64,000 nucleotides of DNA from Arthrobacter sp. zg-Y820 (GTDB taxonomy: Bacteria; Actinomycetota; Actinomycetes; Actinomycetales; Micrococcaceae), in contig NZ_CP126247.1 in assembly GCF_030142155.1 (NCBI RefSeq), positions 2,108,001-2,172,000 on the forward strand, given 5' to 3'. The notes under the pieces were generated by a model that was not told where the DNA came from, searched no databases, and saw only the letters and a list, made by a program, of their open reading frames with translations. Below are positions 7,735 through 17,008 of this stretch, in pieces (position 1 is the stretch's first letter; each line of letters starts with the position of its first letter). The position numbers and the translations under genes are program-made.

Positions 7735-8643
7735 ATGAGTTTTAACGAAAATGCACGGCTGGATTCCTCCCGGGTTCGCGATCACCGGGGCAAAGGCAAA
7801 GGGATCGCCCTGGGCGGAGGACTCGGCGGCGGCCTGATCCTGATCCTGTCCCTGGTCTTCGGATCGGATGTCGTGGACAGCCTCGGCCTCACCGACGGGG
7901 CCGACGCCGCAACCGGATCCGGCAGCTCACCGAGCATCACCGAGTGCCTCGACGGCGCGGACGCGAACGAGCGCCTGGACTGCCGGATCGTTGGCACCGC
8001 CGAAAGCCTCGACAGCTACTGGGGGCCGGCGCTGGCAGCCGAGGGACTCACCTACACCGAGCCCGGCGTCACCCTGTTCAGCGGCCAAACCTCCACCGGC
8101 TGCGGCTCGGCCACCTCCGCCGTCGGACCCTTCTACTGCCCTGCCGACGAGCAGACCTATTACGACACCGCGTTCTTTGACGAGCTGGTGGCGCAGTACG
8201 GCGCCTCCGGCGGGCCGCTGGCCCAGGAATATGTGGTGGCCCATGAATTCGGCCACCACATCCAGAACCTGACCGGTGTCCTCGGCGCCTCCGCCCGGGA
8301 TCCGCAGGGAGCGGACTCCGCCGCGGTCCGCACGGAGCTGCAGGCCGACTGCTACGCCGGACTGTGGGCCGGAGCTGCCGCCTCCGTTCCGGCTCCGGGA
8401 AGCTCCGAACCGTTCCTCGCGGAACTGACGACCACGGATGTCCAGGACGCCCTGTCGGCCGCTTCGGCCATCGGTGATGACCGCATCCAGTCGATGGCCA
8501 CCGGCCAGGTCAACCCCGAGAGCTGGACGCACGGCTCCGGGGACCAGCGCCAGGCCTGGTTCATGCAGGGCTACAACAACGACGGCGGAATCGGCGCGTG
8601 CGACACGTTCAGCGCCGCGGACCTGGACACTCCGGGAGCTTAG
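7735..8643 (+). CDS. Neutral zinc metallopeptidase, YpfJ family
   Basis: A 302-residue protein with a short basic N-terminus, one membrane segment (about 23-42) and an external domain. The zinc site HEFGHH is at 170-175 (His170, Glu171, His174) inside EYVVAHEFGHHIQNLTG. A downstream ELQADCYAGLWA block supplies the third ligand region typical of the family. Four Cys in the N-terminal part of the external domain (71, 83, 123, 135) could form disulfides. Physiological substrates are not known for the family. A -10 box with no room for a Shine-Dalgarno site suggests a leaderless mRNA. Confidence 0.9.
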   Translation: MSFNENARLDSSRVRDHRGKGKGIALGGGLGGGLILILSLVFGSDVVDSLGLTDGADAATGSGSSPSITECLDGADANERLDCRIVGTAESLDSYWGPALAAEGLTYTEPGVTLFSGQTSTGCGSATSAVGPFYCPADEQTYYDTAFFDELVAQYGASGGPLAQEYVVAHEFGHHIQNLTGVLGASARDPQGADSAAVRTELQADCYAGLWAGAAASVPAPGSSEPFLAELTTTDVQDALSAASAIGDDRIQSMATGQVNPESWTHGSGDQRQAWFMQGYNNDGGIGACDTFSAADLDTPGA

Positions 8644-8664
8644 CCGCAGCCGCGGCGGCGGGAG

Positions 8665-9060
8665 CTATTCCGGCGTTCCGACGTTGACTTCGGTGAAGTC
8701 CCGGCAGAGCAGCCAGGAACCGGCTTCGAGCCGCCAGGATTCCATCAGCAGCGCCCGTGCGGTGATGTCCCCGCCGGTCCGGTAGGTCATTTCGTGAAAG
8801 ACCACGGCTTCGTCCCGGCCGCGCGGGGCCACCGTTCGGAAGTCGGTGTGAACCGTGCTGCCCTGCAGGCCGGAAACGGCGTCCCGAAAGCCCTTCCGCG
8901 CCGCCGCGCCGTCGAACGCTTCGGCAGCGGCCGCGTCCTGGCCCAGCCAGCCGTGGTAGTCCGGCGACAGGAAAGCCTCGATGGGTCCGCTGTCCCCGGA
9001 CGCCATGGCCTCGTTCCAAGCAGCAAGATACTGGTCATGAAAATGCTCTGTTTTCCCCAT
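8665..9060 (-). CDS. SnoaL-like / NTF2-fold protein
   Basis: A 131-residue alpha+beta-barrel type protein. The sequence YLAAWNEAMASGDSGPIEAFLSPDYHGW, followed by alternating strands that end in WLLCRDFTEVNVGTPE, fits the SnoaL-like/NTF2 fold. This fold serves many enzymes and binding proteins, so no reaction can be assigned. An upstream in-frame ATG would add 32 residues, but these derive from the antisense of a terminator. ATG 9060 has TACCGT 7 nt upstream and is preferred. It lies downstream of the suf operon terminator on the same strand. Confidence 0.75.
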   Translation of the reverse strand: MGKTEHFHDQYLAAWNEAMASGDSGPIEAFLSPDYHGWLGQDAAAAEAFDGAAARKGFRDAVSGLQGSTVHTDFRTVAPRGRDEAVVFHEMTYRTGGDITARALLMESWRLEAGSWLLCRDFTEVNVGTPE

Positions 9061-9107
9061 GGCGCATACGGTAGCAGCCAGGCCAAGCGGAGCAGCCGCA
9101 CACGCGA

Positions 9108-9146
9108 AGAAGGGCCGCCTCCCCGTGTCGGGGAAGCGGCCCTTCT
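9108..9146 (-). terminator. Terminator of the suf operon
   Basis: Stem AGAAGGGCCGC / GCGGCCCTTCT with an inner CCCCG/CGGGG helix, directly after the last suf gene. The U tract is weak (TTCTTC). Confidence 0.7.
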
Positions 9147-9169
9147 GCAGAACCACAGGTGCAGCGGTA

Positions 9170-9499
9170 CTAGATGTTGAAGCCGAGCGCGCGCATCTGG
9201 TCGCGGCCGTCGTCAGTGATCTTCTCCGGACCCCACGGCGGCATCCAGACCCAGCTCAGCCGCCAGTCATCCACGACGCCGTCCAGCGCCTGGCCGACCT
9301 GCTCTTCGAGCACGTCGGTCAGCGGGCAGGCCGCAGTGGTCAGCGTCATGTCGATCAGCAGTGCGCCGTCGTCGGCATACCGCAGCCCGTAGAGCAGACC
9401 AAGGTCAACAACGTTCACGCCCAGCTCGGGGTCGATGACGTCCTTCAGGGCCTCTTCAACGTCCTCCAGGGACGTCTGGGCCAGATTCGACTCACTCAT
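9170..9499 (-). CDS. sufT: Metal-sulfur cluster assembly factor, SufT/DUF59 family
   Basis: A 109-residue MIP18/DUF59 protein. VEEALKDVIDPELGVNVVDLGLLYGL is the family hallmark, followed by the TTAACPLTDVLEEQV segment containing the conserved Cys. Proteins of this family help mature Fe-S proteins. It closes the suf operon, 39 bp after sufC. Two adjacent ATGs are possible. An AGGAG site is 6 nt before the second (9499) and only 3 before the first, so I use 9499. Confidence 0.9.
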   Translation of the reverse strand: MSESNLAQTSLEDVEEALKDVIDPELGVNVVDLGLLYGLRYADDGALLIDMTLTTAACPLTDVLEEQVGQALDGVVDDWRLSWVWMPPWGPEKITDDGRDQMRALGFNI

Positions 9500-9538
9500 C
9501 ATCTGCTCCTTGGCAGTTGTTGCGGACAGGGGTTAAGC

Positions 9539-10336
9539 CTAGGCCTTCAGGGCGTTGGCGGTAGCGGTGGCCGCTGTCGCGTTGGCGCCGGTGAAGCGGT
9601 CGTAGCCTTCTTCTTCGAGGCGGTCGGCCAGCTCGGGGCCGCCCTGCTCGGCGATCCGGCCGTCAACGAACACATGGACGAAGTCCGGCTTGATGTAGCG
9701 CAGGATCCGCGTGTAGTGGGTGATGAGCAGCGTGCCCATCTCGCCCTTGCTGTGCTCGCGGTTCACGCCCTCGGAAACAACCTTCAGCGCGTCAACGTCG
9801 AGGCCGGAGTCGGTCTCGTCGAGGATGGCGAACTTCGGGCGGAAGAGCTCAAGCTGGAGGATCTCCACGCGCTTCTTCTCGCCGCCGGAGAAGCCTTCGT
9901 TGACGTTGCGCGACGCGAAGTCGGCGTCGATGCGCAGCTGGGACATGGCTGCCTTGACGTCCTTGGTCCAGTGGCGCAGGGACGGCGCTTCGCCGTCGAG
10001 TGCGGTCTTGGCGGTGCGCAGGAAGTTGGTCATCGTCACGCCGGGGACCTCAACCGGGTACTGCATGGCCAGGAACAGGCCGGCGCGGGCGCGCTCATCA
10101 ACGCTCATGTCCAGGACGTCGGCGCCGTCCAGGGTGATCGAGCCGCTGTCGACGAGGTAGCGCGGGTGGCCGGCAATGGTGGAGGCCAGGGTGGACTTGC
10201 CGGAACCGTTCGGGCCCATGATGGCGTGCGTCTCACCGGTGTTGATGGTCAGGCTGACGCCCTTCAGGATCTGCTTGCGAACACCCTGATCGGTCTCAAT
10301 GCTGACGTGAAGATCCTTGATCTCAAGAGTAGACAT
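9539..10336 (-). CDS. sufC: Fe-S cluster assembly ATPase SufC
   Basis: A 265-residue ABC-type ATPase. Walker A GPNGSGKST (41-49), signature FSGGEKKR (149-156), Walker B FAILDETDSGLD (169-180). The DETDSGLD variant is specific to SufC. It drives conformational change in the SufBCD scaffold where Fe-S clusters are built. The C-terminus carries a short Ala/Thr-rich tail. It follows sufD after a 109-bp gap that holds a long hairpin (10408-10441). Confidence 0.96.
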   Translation of the reverse strand: MSTLEIKDLHVSIETDQGVRKQILKGVSLTINTGETHAIMGPNGSGKSTLASTIAGHPRYLVDSGSITLDGADVLDMSVDERARAGLFLAMQYPVEVPGVTMTNFLRTAKTALDGEAPSLRHWTKDVKAAMSQLRIDADFASRNVNEGFSGGEKKRVEILQLELFRPKFAILDETDSGLDVDALKVVSEGVNREHSKGEMGTLLITHYTRILRYIKPDFVHVFVDGRIAEQGGPELADRLEEEGYDRFTGANATAATATANALKA

Positions 10337-10407
10337 ACGAGTTACGCTTTCTCCTTTGCACGCTCTGGTGCGTATTTAAGCTTCAAAAAGTGTGGGGGGT
10401 GCAGCCG

Positions 10408-10441
10408 CGTTTCCCGGGAGCCGTGCGGCTCCCGGGAAACG
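10408..10441 (-). promoter_or_regulatory. Strong hairpin between sufD and sufC
   Basis: Perfect 15-bp stem CGTTTCCCGGGAGCC with a 4-nt loop, starting 4 bases after the sufD stop. No U tract adjoins it: the nearest T run in the transcript is about 20 nt downstream. It may be an RNA processing or stability element, or a partial terminator. Confidence 0.6.
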
Positions 10442-10445
10442 CCTG

Positions 10446-11777
10446 CTAGCTCTCGACGGTGGCGAGCTCGCGCTCGACGGCCTCCGTGAGGCGCTCTTCC
10501 AGGGCCGGAACCTTGATCTGCTGGATGATCTCGTTGAGGAATCCGCGGACCACCAGGCGGCGGGCAACATCCTCGGGGATGCCGCGGGCCATCAGGTAGA
10601 ACAGGTGCTCGTCGTCGAACCGGCCGGTGGCGCTGGCGTGGCCGGCACCCTCGATCAGTCCGGTCTCGATTTCCAGGTTCGGCACGGAGTCGGCACGGCC
10701 GCCGTCGGTCAGCAGCAGGTTGCGGTTGACCTCGTACGTGTCGGTTCCTTCAGCTTCCTTGCGGATCAGGACGTCGCCTACCCAGACGGTGTGCGCGTCG
10801 CGGCCCTGCAGGGCTCCCTTGTACATGACGCGGGACTTGCAGTTCGGGACCGCGTGGTCAACGAACAGGCGCTGCTCCAGGTGCTGTCCGGCGTCGGCGT
10901 AGTAGAGGCCGAACATCTGGACGTCACCGCCAACCGCCGTGAACTTCGACGACGGCGTGATGCGCACCAGGTCGCCGCCGAGGCTGATGACCACGTGCTT
11001 GAACTTGGCGTCGCGGCCGATCTTCGCGTACTGGGCGGAGGCGTGAACGCCGTCGTCATCCCAGTCCTGAACGGAGACAACGGTGAGTTCAGCGCCGTCG
11101 CCGACGACGATCTCAACGTTCTGCGAAAGCGTGGCCGATCCCTTGTGGTCCAGGACCACCACTGCCTTGGAGAACTTCTCCGCGGTGATGACGATGTGCT
11201 GGGCCGCGGGATCCTTGCCGGCGCCGGTCATGGTCAGCGTGACGCTGCCGTCCACCACGGTTTCGGCCGGGATGGTGACTGCGGTGGCCTCGGTGAAGGC
11301 TTCCCAGGCGGCAGCTGCCACCAGGTCTTCGGGGATGCCTGCGGAACCGATGCGGGCATCGGTGCGGGCGATGTTCTCCACGATCACGCCGTCGGGGGCC
11401 ACAACGGCCACCTCGGGCGCGGTGCCGGTGAGTTCAGCGGTGTGCAGGCCGCGCAGGCGCTTCAGCGGGGTGAACCGCCAGTCTTCTTCACGTCCGGTCA
11501 GTTTGCCGAAGTCGCCGCGGTTATAGGAGGTCAGGCGTCCGGCGCGTGAGCTGTCCGGAATGCCTGCCCCTGCGCCGTGGCTGTGGGACTTGCTGCTGTC
11601 GCCGCCGAGGATCGCGGAGGATTCGTTCAGCGGAGAGAGGTTCTCGCCCTCTTCGGTGAAACCGTCAATCCGGACGCGGTTGTCCCCGGAGGGGGCACCG
11701 ATCCTGGCTTTGACGCCCTCTACGGTTTTGCTGACCTGTTCGGTCACGGTTTCGACGACGTCGTTAAGCTTCGACAT
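10446..11777 (-). CDS. sufD: Fe-S cluster assembly protein SufD
   Basis: A 443-residue SufD: a helical N-terminal part with the EEDWRFTPLKRL block, the beta-helix core (DHKGSATLSQNVEIVVGDGAELTVVSVQDWDDDG), and a conserved C-terminus with the DEHLFYLMARGIPEDVARRLVVRGF motif. SufD pairs with SufB and SufC in the SufBC2D scaffold and is needed for iron entry. The first 75 residues are a less conserved acidic/Ser-rich extension with a His (SHSHG) patch. The start lies one base from the sufB stop codon, so the two genes are tightly coupled. Confidence 0.95.
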   Translation of the reverse strand: MSKLNDVVETVTEQVSKTVEGVKARIGAPSGDNRVRIDGFTEEGENLSPLNESSAILGGDSSKSHSHGAGAGIPDSSRAGRLTSYNRGDFGKLTGREEDWRFTPLKRLRGLHTAELTGTAPEVAVVAPDGVIVENIARTDARIGSAGIPEDLVAAAAWEAFTEATAVTIPAETVVDGSVTLTMTGAGKDPAAQHIVITAEKFSKAVVVLDHKGSATLSQNVEIVVGDGAELTVVSVQDWDDDGVHASAQYAKIGRDAKFKHVVISLGGDLVRITPSSKFTAVGGDVQMFGLYYADAGQHLEQRLFVDHAVPNCKSRVMYKGALQGRDAHTVWVGDVLIRKEAEGTDTYEVNRNLLLTDGGRADSVPNLEIETGLIEGAGHASATGRFDDEHLFYLMARGIPEDVARRLVVRGFLNEIIQQIKVPALEERLTEAVERELATVES

Positions 11778-13252
11778 TAACCGACGGCTCCTTCCATCTG
11801 GAGTTCGATGAGGCGGTTGAGTTCAAGGGCGTATTCCATCGGCAGCTCACGGGCGATCGGCTCGATGAAGCCGCGCACGATCATGGCCATGGCCTCGTCC
11901 TCGGGCAGGCCGCGGGACATGAGGTAGAACAGCTGTTCTTCGCTGACGCGCGACACCGTTGCCTCGTGGCCCATGGTGACGTCATCTTCGCGGATGTCCA
12001 CGTACGGGTACGTGTCCGAGCGGGAGATGGTGTCCACCAGCAGGGCGTCGCAGCGCACGGTGTTGGCCGAGTGCTTGGCACCTTCGCGGACCTGGACCAG
12101 GCCGCGGTAAGCGGCACGGCCGCCGCCGCGGGCCACGGACTTGGAGATGATGGAGCTCTTGGTGTTGGGGGCGATGTGGACCATCTTGGATCCGGTGTCC
12201 TGGTGCTGGCCCTCGCCGGCAAAGGCGATGGACAGCGTTTCACCCTTGGCGTGCTCGCCAACCAGGTAGACCGCCGGGTACTTCATGGTGACCTTGGAAC
12301 CGATGTTGCCGTCGATCCACTCCATGGTGGCGCCCTCGTGTGCAATGGCCCGCTTGGTGACCAGGTTGTACACGTTGTTGGACCAGTTCTGGATGGTCGT
12401 GTAGCGGACGCGGGCGCCCTTCTTCACGATGATTTCCACGACGGCGGAGTGCAGCGAGTCCGAGGTGTAGATCGGCGCCGTGCAGCCTTCGATGTAGTGG
12501 ACGTAGGAGTCCTCGTCGGCGATGATCAGCGTGCGCTCGAACTGCCCCATGTTTTCCGTGTTGATGCGGAAGTAGGCCTGCAGCGGGATCTCCACGTGAA
12601 CGCCCTTGGGGACGTAGACGAAGGAGCCGCCGGACCAGACAGCGGTGTTCAGCGAGCCGAACTTGTTGTCACCCACCGGGATGACGGTGCCGAAGTACTC
12701 CTGGAACATTTCCGGGTGTTCCTTCAGCGCGGTGTCGGTGTCCAGGAAGATGACGCCCTGGCGTTCCAGGTCCTCGCGGAGCTGGTGGTAGACAACCTCG
12801 GACTCGTACTGCGCTGCGACGCCGGAAACCAGGCGGCCGCGCTCAGCTTCGGGGATGCCGAGCTTCTCGTACGTGTTGCGGATGTCCTCGGGGAGGTCTT
12901 CCCAGGTGTTGGCCTGCTTCTCGGTGGAGCGCACAAAGTACTTGATGTTGTCGAAGTCGATGCCGGAGAGGTCTGCGCCCCAGGTCGGCATGGGCTTGCG
13001 GGAGAAGTACTTCAGGCCCTTGAGTCGAAGGTCCAGCATCCACTGGGGCTCGCTCTTTTTCGCCGAGATGTCCCGGACGACTTCCTCGCTGAGTCCGCGG
13101 CGCGCGTTTGAACCCGCGACGTCGGAGTCTGCCCATCCGTACTCGTAGGTTCCAATGCCCTCAAGTTCGGGGTTCTTTTCCAGGATGTCTGAAATCACAG
13201 ACTCCGGCACCGATGAGGGCGCCGTTGACTTCTGGGTTACTTGATCCGTCAT
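11777..13252 (-). CDS. sufB: Fe-S cluster assembly protein SufB
   Basis: A 491-residue SufB. Family blocks include [56 protein letters not shown] and [23 protein letters not shown]. The Cys in EGCTAP and in NTVRCDAL correspond to the conserved SufB cysteines used in cluster building. The open frame extends upstream, but ATG 13252 overlaps the sufR stop (TGATG) and begins the conserved MTDQVTQ-type N-terminus. No intein is present, unlike SufB of some mycobacteria. Confidence 0.96.
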   Translation of the reverse strand: MTDQVTQKSTAPSSVPESVISDILEKNPELEGIGTYEYGWADSDVAGSNARRGLSEEVVRDISAKKSEPQWMLDLRLKGLKYFSRKPMPTWGADLSGIDFDNIKYFVRSTEKQANTWEDLPEDIRNTYEKLGIPEAERGRLVSGVAAQYESEVVYHQLREDLERQGVIFLDTDTALKEHPEMFQEYFGTVIPVGDNKFGSLNTAVWSGGSFVYVPKGVHVEIPLQAYFRINTENMGQFERTLIIADEDSYVHYIEGCTAPIYTSDSLHSAVVEIIVKKGARVRYTTIQNWSNNVYNLVTKRAIAHEGATMEWIDGNIGSKVTMKYPAVYLVGEHAKGETLSIAFAGEGQHQDTGSKMVHIAPNTKSSIISKSVARGGGRAAYRGLVQVREGAKHSANTVRCDALLVDTISRSDTYPYVDIREDDVTMGHEATVSRVSEEQLFYLMSRGLPEDEAMAMIVRGFIEPIARELPMEYALELNRLIELQMEGAVG

Positions 13253-14034
13253 CACGGCCTTTCTTGCTGATGAATGGATGTGGACTGGTTGGTTGCGGCG
13301 CGCACGGGTAGGCGCGTCACAGACCCGGTTCGACCCACGGGGATGTGGGTCGTACAAACGTGACCCCCGCGGGAGAGTGTTGACAGCCGCCGGACATCGA
13401 CGTCCAGCAGGCGGGCGAAAACTTCGGTTTCCTTGTCGCAGAAGACCGTGTAGGCGGTGGCAAGTCCCTGAATCGGGCAGTGCCCCTGGCACAGCTGCAC
13501 GCTGAGCAGCGTGCTGGGCTGCTTTGCCGTGCCGATCATGGTGGTCGATCCGACAAAGCCGTCCTTCGTCAGTTCCGCCGCCAGGGCCTGCGCCTTGTCG
13601 GCGATCGCGGGTCCGGCTGCTTCAACCACCGGCCGGTAGCGCTCTTCCATCCGGGCGAAGCGGTCAGCGGCGAACTTCTCGATGGCCCCGGGCCCGGCAG
13701 CCAGCCCCAGCTGGCGCAGGGCCTCGGTGGCGATGTCCAGGTAGTCATTGCCAAGATATGCCTGGCCCTGCGGGCTCAGCACGTAACGGCGAGCCGGACG
13801 GCCGGCGCCCGACGACGGGGTGCTGACCCGCTTGACCTCGATCAGCCCCTTGGCGGAGAGGGCATCAAGATGCCGGCGCACAGCAGCAGGCGTGAAGCCC
13901 AGCCGTTCGCCGAGTTCCGCGGCGCTCACGGGGCCGTGTTCCAGCACTGCACCCAGGACGCGGTCCCGGGTACGTTCCTCCGCTTCGCGGGCTGCTGCCG
14001 GCTTGGCCACTGCCTCCGGCTCAGAGTTGCTCAT
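13252..14034 (-). CDS. sufR: Fe-S responsive transcriptional repressor SufR
   Basis: A 260-residue regulator with an N-terminal winged helix (about 20-85; recognition helix in [13 protein letters not shown]) and a C-terminal domain with Cys182, Cys186, Cys199 and Cys227. The Cys186-x12-Cys199 spacing agrees with the Fe-S ligand spacing of SufR proteins. SufR senses cluster status and represses the suf operon it leads. ATG 14034 is preferred over an upstream start because the extra 21 residues are not conserved-looking. A TATTCT element abuts this ATG, so the transcript start is uncertain. Confidence 0.9.
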   Translation of the reverse strand: MSNSEPEAVAKPAAAREAEERTRDRVLGAVLEHGPVSAAELGERLGFTPAAVRRHLDALSAKGLIEVKRVSTPSSGAGRPARRYVLSPQGQAYLGNDYLDIATEALRQLGLAAGPGAIEKFAADRFARMEERYRPVVEAAGPAIADKAQALAAELTKDGFVGSTTMIGTAKQPSTLLSVQLCQGHCPIQGLATAYTVFCDKETEVFARLLDVDVRRLSTLSRGGHVCTTHIPVGRTGSVTRLPVRAATNQSTSIHQQERP

Positions 14035-14168
14035 AGAATACACAACACAAGCATGACCTAATCTGTTCCCGCATGCCACTAAGGACAGGCTTCCCATCGC
14101 CGGAGTGCCCCGCGGCGTCCGCCGCCGCCGGGTGCATCCTCCAGTACTACCTAACGTAGAATATGACG
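14035..14168. promoter_or_regulatory. Divergent promoter region sufR / ABC transporter
   Basis: About 130 bp between divergent genes. Rightward, TAGAAT (14157-14162) has 6 nt to GTG 14169, a leaderless arrangement. Leftward, TATTCT touches the sufR ATG, with ACACAACACA-type sequence next to it that could be part of a SufR site. I see no perfect long palindrome. Confidence 0.45.
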
Positions 14169-15122
14169 GTGCCTAACGACGAACCCTGCCTGACCATCAA
14201 AGGCCTGATTAAGGACTGCGGTCCGGTAGCCGGTCTCGACGGCAAAATGATCCGGGTGCTGGCCGGCGTGGATTTCACCGCGCGCCGCGGCTCCGTCACC
14301 GCCCTGCTGGGCGCCAACGGCGCCGGCAAGACCACCACGCTGGAATGCGCGCAGGGCCTGCAGCCCATTAACGGCGGCGAGGTCCTGCTGCTGGGGCAGG
14401 CTCCCTACGGGGCCGGAGCGGATCTCCGCAGCCGAGTGGGCGTGATGCTGCAGGACGGCGGCCTTCCCCCGTCGGCACGGCCGGTCCCCCTGCTGCACCA
14501 CATCGCTTCCATGTACGCGGACCCGCGTCCCGTGGAGGAGCTGGTGGCCCGTCTCGGCATCGGCAGCTTCGCCAACACCAACATCCGCAGGCTCTCCGGC
14601 GGACAGAAGCAGCGCCTCGCCATGGCGGCCGCCCTGATCGGCCGGCCGGAGGTCCTGTTCCTGGACGAGCCGAGCGCCGGACTGGACCCGCAGTCGCGGC
14701 AGATTGTCTTTGACCTGATTTCGGAGCTCCGCGCCGAGGGCCTGGGCATCATCCTGACGACCCACCTGATGGACGACGCGCAAAAACTCGCCGACTACGT
14801 CTACATCATCGATGCGGGCAAGACCGTTGCGCAGGGCACAGTCGCCGAGCTGACCGCCCAAACCGGCGAGCTTGCCGACCAGCGGCTGCTGACCTTCGAC
14901 GCCGCCCCGGGACTGGACCTGGCCGCCGTCGGGCTCGTCCATCTGGCCGCTGCTGAACCGGTGCCCGGCCACTACACGCTGCGCGGTGCGATTACGCCCG
15001 CGGATGTTGCCGCCCTTTCCGCCTGGTGGGCCCGGCTGAATCTCCTTCCGTCCGCCATCCACATGGCCTCGCGGTCCCTGGAGGATGTCTTCCTCGACCT
15101 TTCCGGAAGGGAAATCCGATGA
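14169..15122 (+). CDS. ABC transporter ATP-binding protein
   Basis: A 317-residue ABC ATPase (319 if ATG 14163 is used) with Walker A GANGAGKTT, signature LSGGQKQRLAMA and Walker B VLFLDEPSAGLD, like ABC-2 exporters of the CcmA/DrrA type. A C-terminal domain of about 100 residues follows the ATPase. TAGAAT overlaps the space before ATG 14163 and lies 6 nt before GTG 14169, so I place the start at GTG. The permease gene overlaps (ATGA). M. tuberculosis has a similar ABC set beside sufR and heme genes (Rv1456c-Rv1458c region). The substrate is not known. Confidence 0.85.
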   Translation: MPNDEPCLTIKGLIKDCGPVAGLDGKMIRVLAGVDFTARRGSVTALLGANGAGKTTTLECAQGLQPINGGEVLLLGQAPYGAGADLRSRVGVMLQDGGLPPSARPVPLLHHIASMYADPRPVEELVARLGIGSFANTNIRRLSGGQKQRLAMAAALIGRPEVLFLDEPSAGLDPQSRQIVFDLISELRAEGLGIILTTHLMDDAQKLADYVYIIDAGKTVAQGTVAELTAQTGELADQRLLTFDAAPGLDLAAVGLVHLAAAEPVPGHYTLRGAITPADVAALSAWWARLNLLPSAIHMASRSLEDVFLDLSGREIR

Positions 15123-15862
15123 GCGCTCCCGCCTCGCTGCCCGTGCGCATCCTTAATCAGGGGCGCTACGAGGCCATCACCATGCTCCGCAACGGAGAAC
15201 AGCTGATCCTGGCCGTCTTCCTGCCGCTGATGGCGCTGGTGGCGCTGTCCGTGACGCCCATCCTGGACGGGTTCGCCGGTTCCCGCATCAACATCGCGAC
15301 GCCGGGGGTCCTGGCCCTGTGCGCCATGTCCACTGCCTTCACCGGCCAGGGCATCGCCACCGGGTTCGACCGGCGCTACGGCGTCCTGCGGTTCCTGTCC
15401 ACCACCCCGCTGGGCAAGGCCGGGCTGATCGCCGGCAAGGGAATCGCCGTCGTCGCCGTTCTGGCCATCCAAGTGGTGGTGGTGAGCATTGTGGCCGGCT
15501 TCCTCGGCTGGCAGCCGTCCTGGGCGGGCATTCCGCTCGGGCTCGTCTCCCTGCTGCTCGGTGCCGCCGCGTTCACCGCGCTGGGGCTGCTCGTGGCCGG
15601 CACCGTCCGACCCGAGGCAACGCTGGCCATCACGAACCTGCTCTGGATACTTCTGGCGGCTGCCGGCGGTATCATCATCCCGGCGGTAAGCCTGCCGGAG
15701 ATGCTGCAGCCGTTCGTGGAAATCCTGCCGTCGGCCGCACTGGGTGAAGCCATGCGGTCCGCACTGCTCGACGCCACATTCAATATCCCCGCCACGCTGA
15801 TCCTGACCGCGTGGACAATCCTGGGTGGCCTTGCTGCTGTCCGCTGGTTCAAATGGAGCTAA
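15119..15862 (+). CDS. ABC transporter permease (ABC-2 type)
   Basis: A 247-residue membrane protein with six hydrophobic segments. Motifs of ABC-2 permeases include the cytosolic FDRRYGVLRFLSTTPLGKAGLI stretch between segments 2 and 3 and the late GGIIIPAVSLPE turn. It forms an exporter with the preceding ATPase, whose stop overlaps its start (ATGA). Its own stop lies 5 bases before the ctaA GTG, so the exporter and heme A synthase are probably co-transcribed. Possible links to heme or redox cofactor handling are inference. Confidence 0.88.
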   Translation: MSAPASLPVRILNQGRYEAITMLRNGEQLILAVFLPLMALVALSVTPILDGFAGSRINIATPGVLALCAMSTAFTGQGIATGFDRRYGVLRFLSTTPLGKAGLIAGKGIAVVAVLAIQVVVVSIVAGFLGWQPSWAGIPLGLVSLLLGAAAFTALGLLVAGTVRPEATLAITNLLWILLAAAGGIIIPAVSLPEMLQPFVEILPSAALGEAMRSALLDATFNIPATLILTAWTILGGLAAVRWFKWS

Positions 15863-15867
15863 ATTCC

Positions 15868-16914
15868 GTGTCATCTGCATCCCCCGGTTCCTCCCCCGCC
15901 GTCCCCCAGGCCGGGTCCCCGGACGCGTCATCGCCCGCTGCGTCGCCCGCAGCGGGAAAAACAGTCCGCACTCTTGCCGTTGCAACGCTCGTTGCCAATA
16001 TTGCCATCGTGGTCACCGGTGGCGCGGTGCGGCTGACCGCTTCGGGACTGGGCTGCCCGGAATGGCCGCTGTGCACCCCGGACTCCCTGACCACCACGCC
16101 GGAAATGGGTGTCCACGGGATCATCGAGTTCGGCAACCGCCTGCTGACCTTCGTGCTGGCCGCCATCGCCTTTGCCATGGTGTTCAGCGTCTGGAGCGCC
16201 CGCGCCGAGCGCCGTGACCTGTTCCGGCTCTCCATCGTCCTGCTTGCCGGCATTCCCGCTCAGGCGCTGCTGGGCGGCATCACTGTGTGGACGGGCCTGA
16301 ACCCCTGGATCGTGGGCGGGCACTTCATCCTGTCGATGTTCCTCATTGTGCTGGCCACCGTGCTGGTCAACCGCGCCTGGCTGACCCCGGCCCAGCTGGC
16401 CGGCACCAACGGACCGCTGGCCACCCGCACGCTGCGTCCGCTGCTTGGCGCACTGGGTGTCCTCTCGGCGCTGGCCGTGGTGCTCGGCGTCGTCGTCACC
16501 GGTTCCGGACCCCACGCCGGGGACCACGGCGCGGCGCGCAACGGGCTGGATCCGGACCTGATGACCCGCATCCATGTGGTGCCCGTGTACATGCTCGTGT
16601 TTGCCCTCGCCGTAGCCCTCTACCTGGTGTTCCGGCATGCCGCTGACGGCCGGCTGCGCCGTTCGCTGCTGCTGCTGACCGCCGTCGTGCTGGCCCAGGC
16701 CGTCATTGGCTACGCGCAGCACTTCCTGCACCTGCCGATCGTGCTCGTGGGACTGCACATGCTCGGCGCGTCGCTGCTCACCGCTGCGGCCGCACACGTG
16801 GTCTTCACCGGCTTCTCCCGCCAGGTTCCGGGGAAGGATGCCGGTGCTGCTTCCGGCACCGCTGCCCCGGTCCGCTCAGGAGCCGCCGCTTCCGAGACGG
16901 ACGTCCGCCGGTAG
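15868..16914 (+). CDS. ctaA: Heme A synthase CtaA (COX15 family)
   Basis: A 348-residue polytopic membrane enzyme that oxidises heme O to heme A for cytochrome aa3 oxidase. Eight hydrophobic segments are visible. The conserved heme-ligand histidines lie in HGIIEFGNR, GGHFILSMF, RIHVVPVYML and GLHMLGASL; a Cys pair is in GLGCPEWPLCTP near the first loop. I prefer GTG 15868 (GGAG about 9 nt upstream) over ATG 15853, which has no ribosome site. The N-terminal 35 residues are Ser/Pro/Ala-rich and the last 30 are a low-complexity tail. It converges with ctaB, which makes its substrate heme O. Confidence 0.94.
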   Translation: MSSASPGSSPAVPQAGSPDASSPAASPAAGKTVRTLAVATLVANIAIVVTGGAVRLTASGLGCPEWPLCTPDSLTTTPEMGVHGIIEFGNRLLTFVLAAIAFAMVFSVWSARAERRDLFRLSIVLLAGIPAQALLGGITVWTGLNPWIVGGHFILSMFLIVLATVLVNRAWLTPAQLAGTNGPLATRTLRPLLGALGVLSALAVVLGVVVTGSGPHAGDHGAARNGLDPDLMTRIHVVPVYMLVFALAVALYLVFRHAADGRLRRSLLLLTAVVLAQAVIGYAQHFLHLPIVLVGLHMLGASLLTAAAAHVVFTGFSRQVPGKDAGAASGTAAPVRSGAAASETDVRR

Positions 16915-16962
16915 GCCGCCGGCTCACGCCGCCGCACTGGGGCGGGCGCTGCCTCAGCGCCA

Positions 16963-17008
16963 CACCATGGGCCGGATTCCTTCGGGAGTCCGGCCCATGG
17001 TGCTTTTA
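16963..17008 (+). terminator. Rho-independent terminator of the ABC-ctaA operon
   Basis: A 14-bp stem CACCATGGGCCGGA / TCCGGCCCATGGTG (16963-17002) followed by CTTTTAT. Confidence 0.85.

Noticed and set aside
13253..13492. N-terminal 80-residue extension of SufB
   Set aside because: It is antisense-like Arg/Pro-rich sequence inside sufR; the TGATG overlap gives the real start at 13252.
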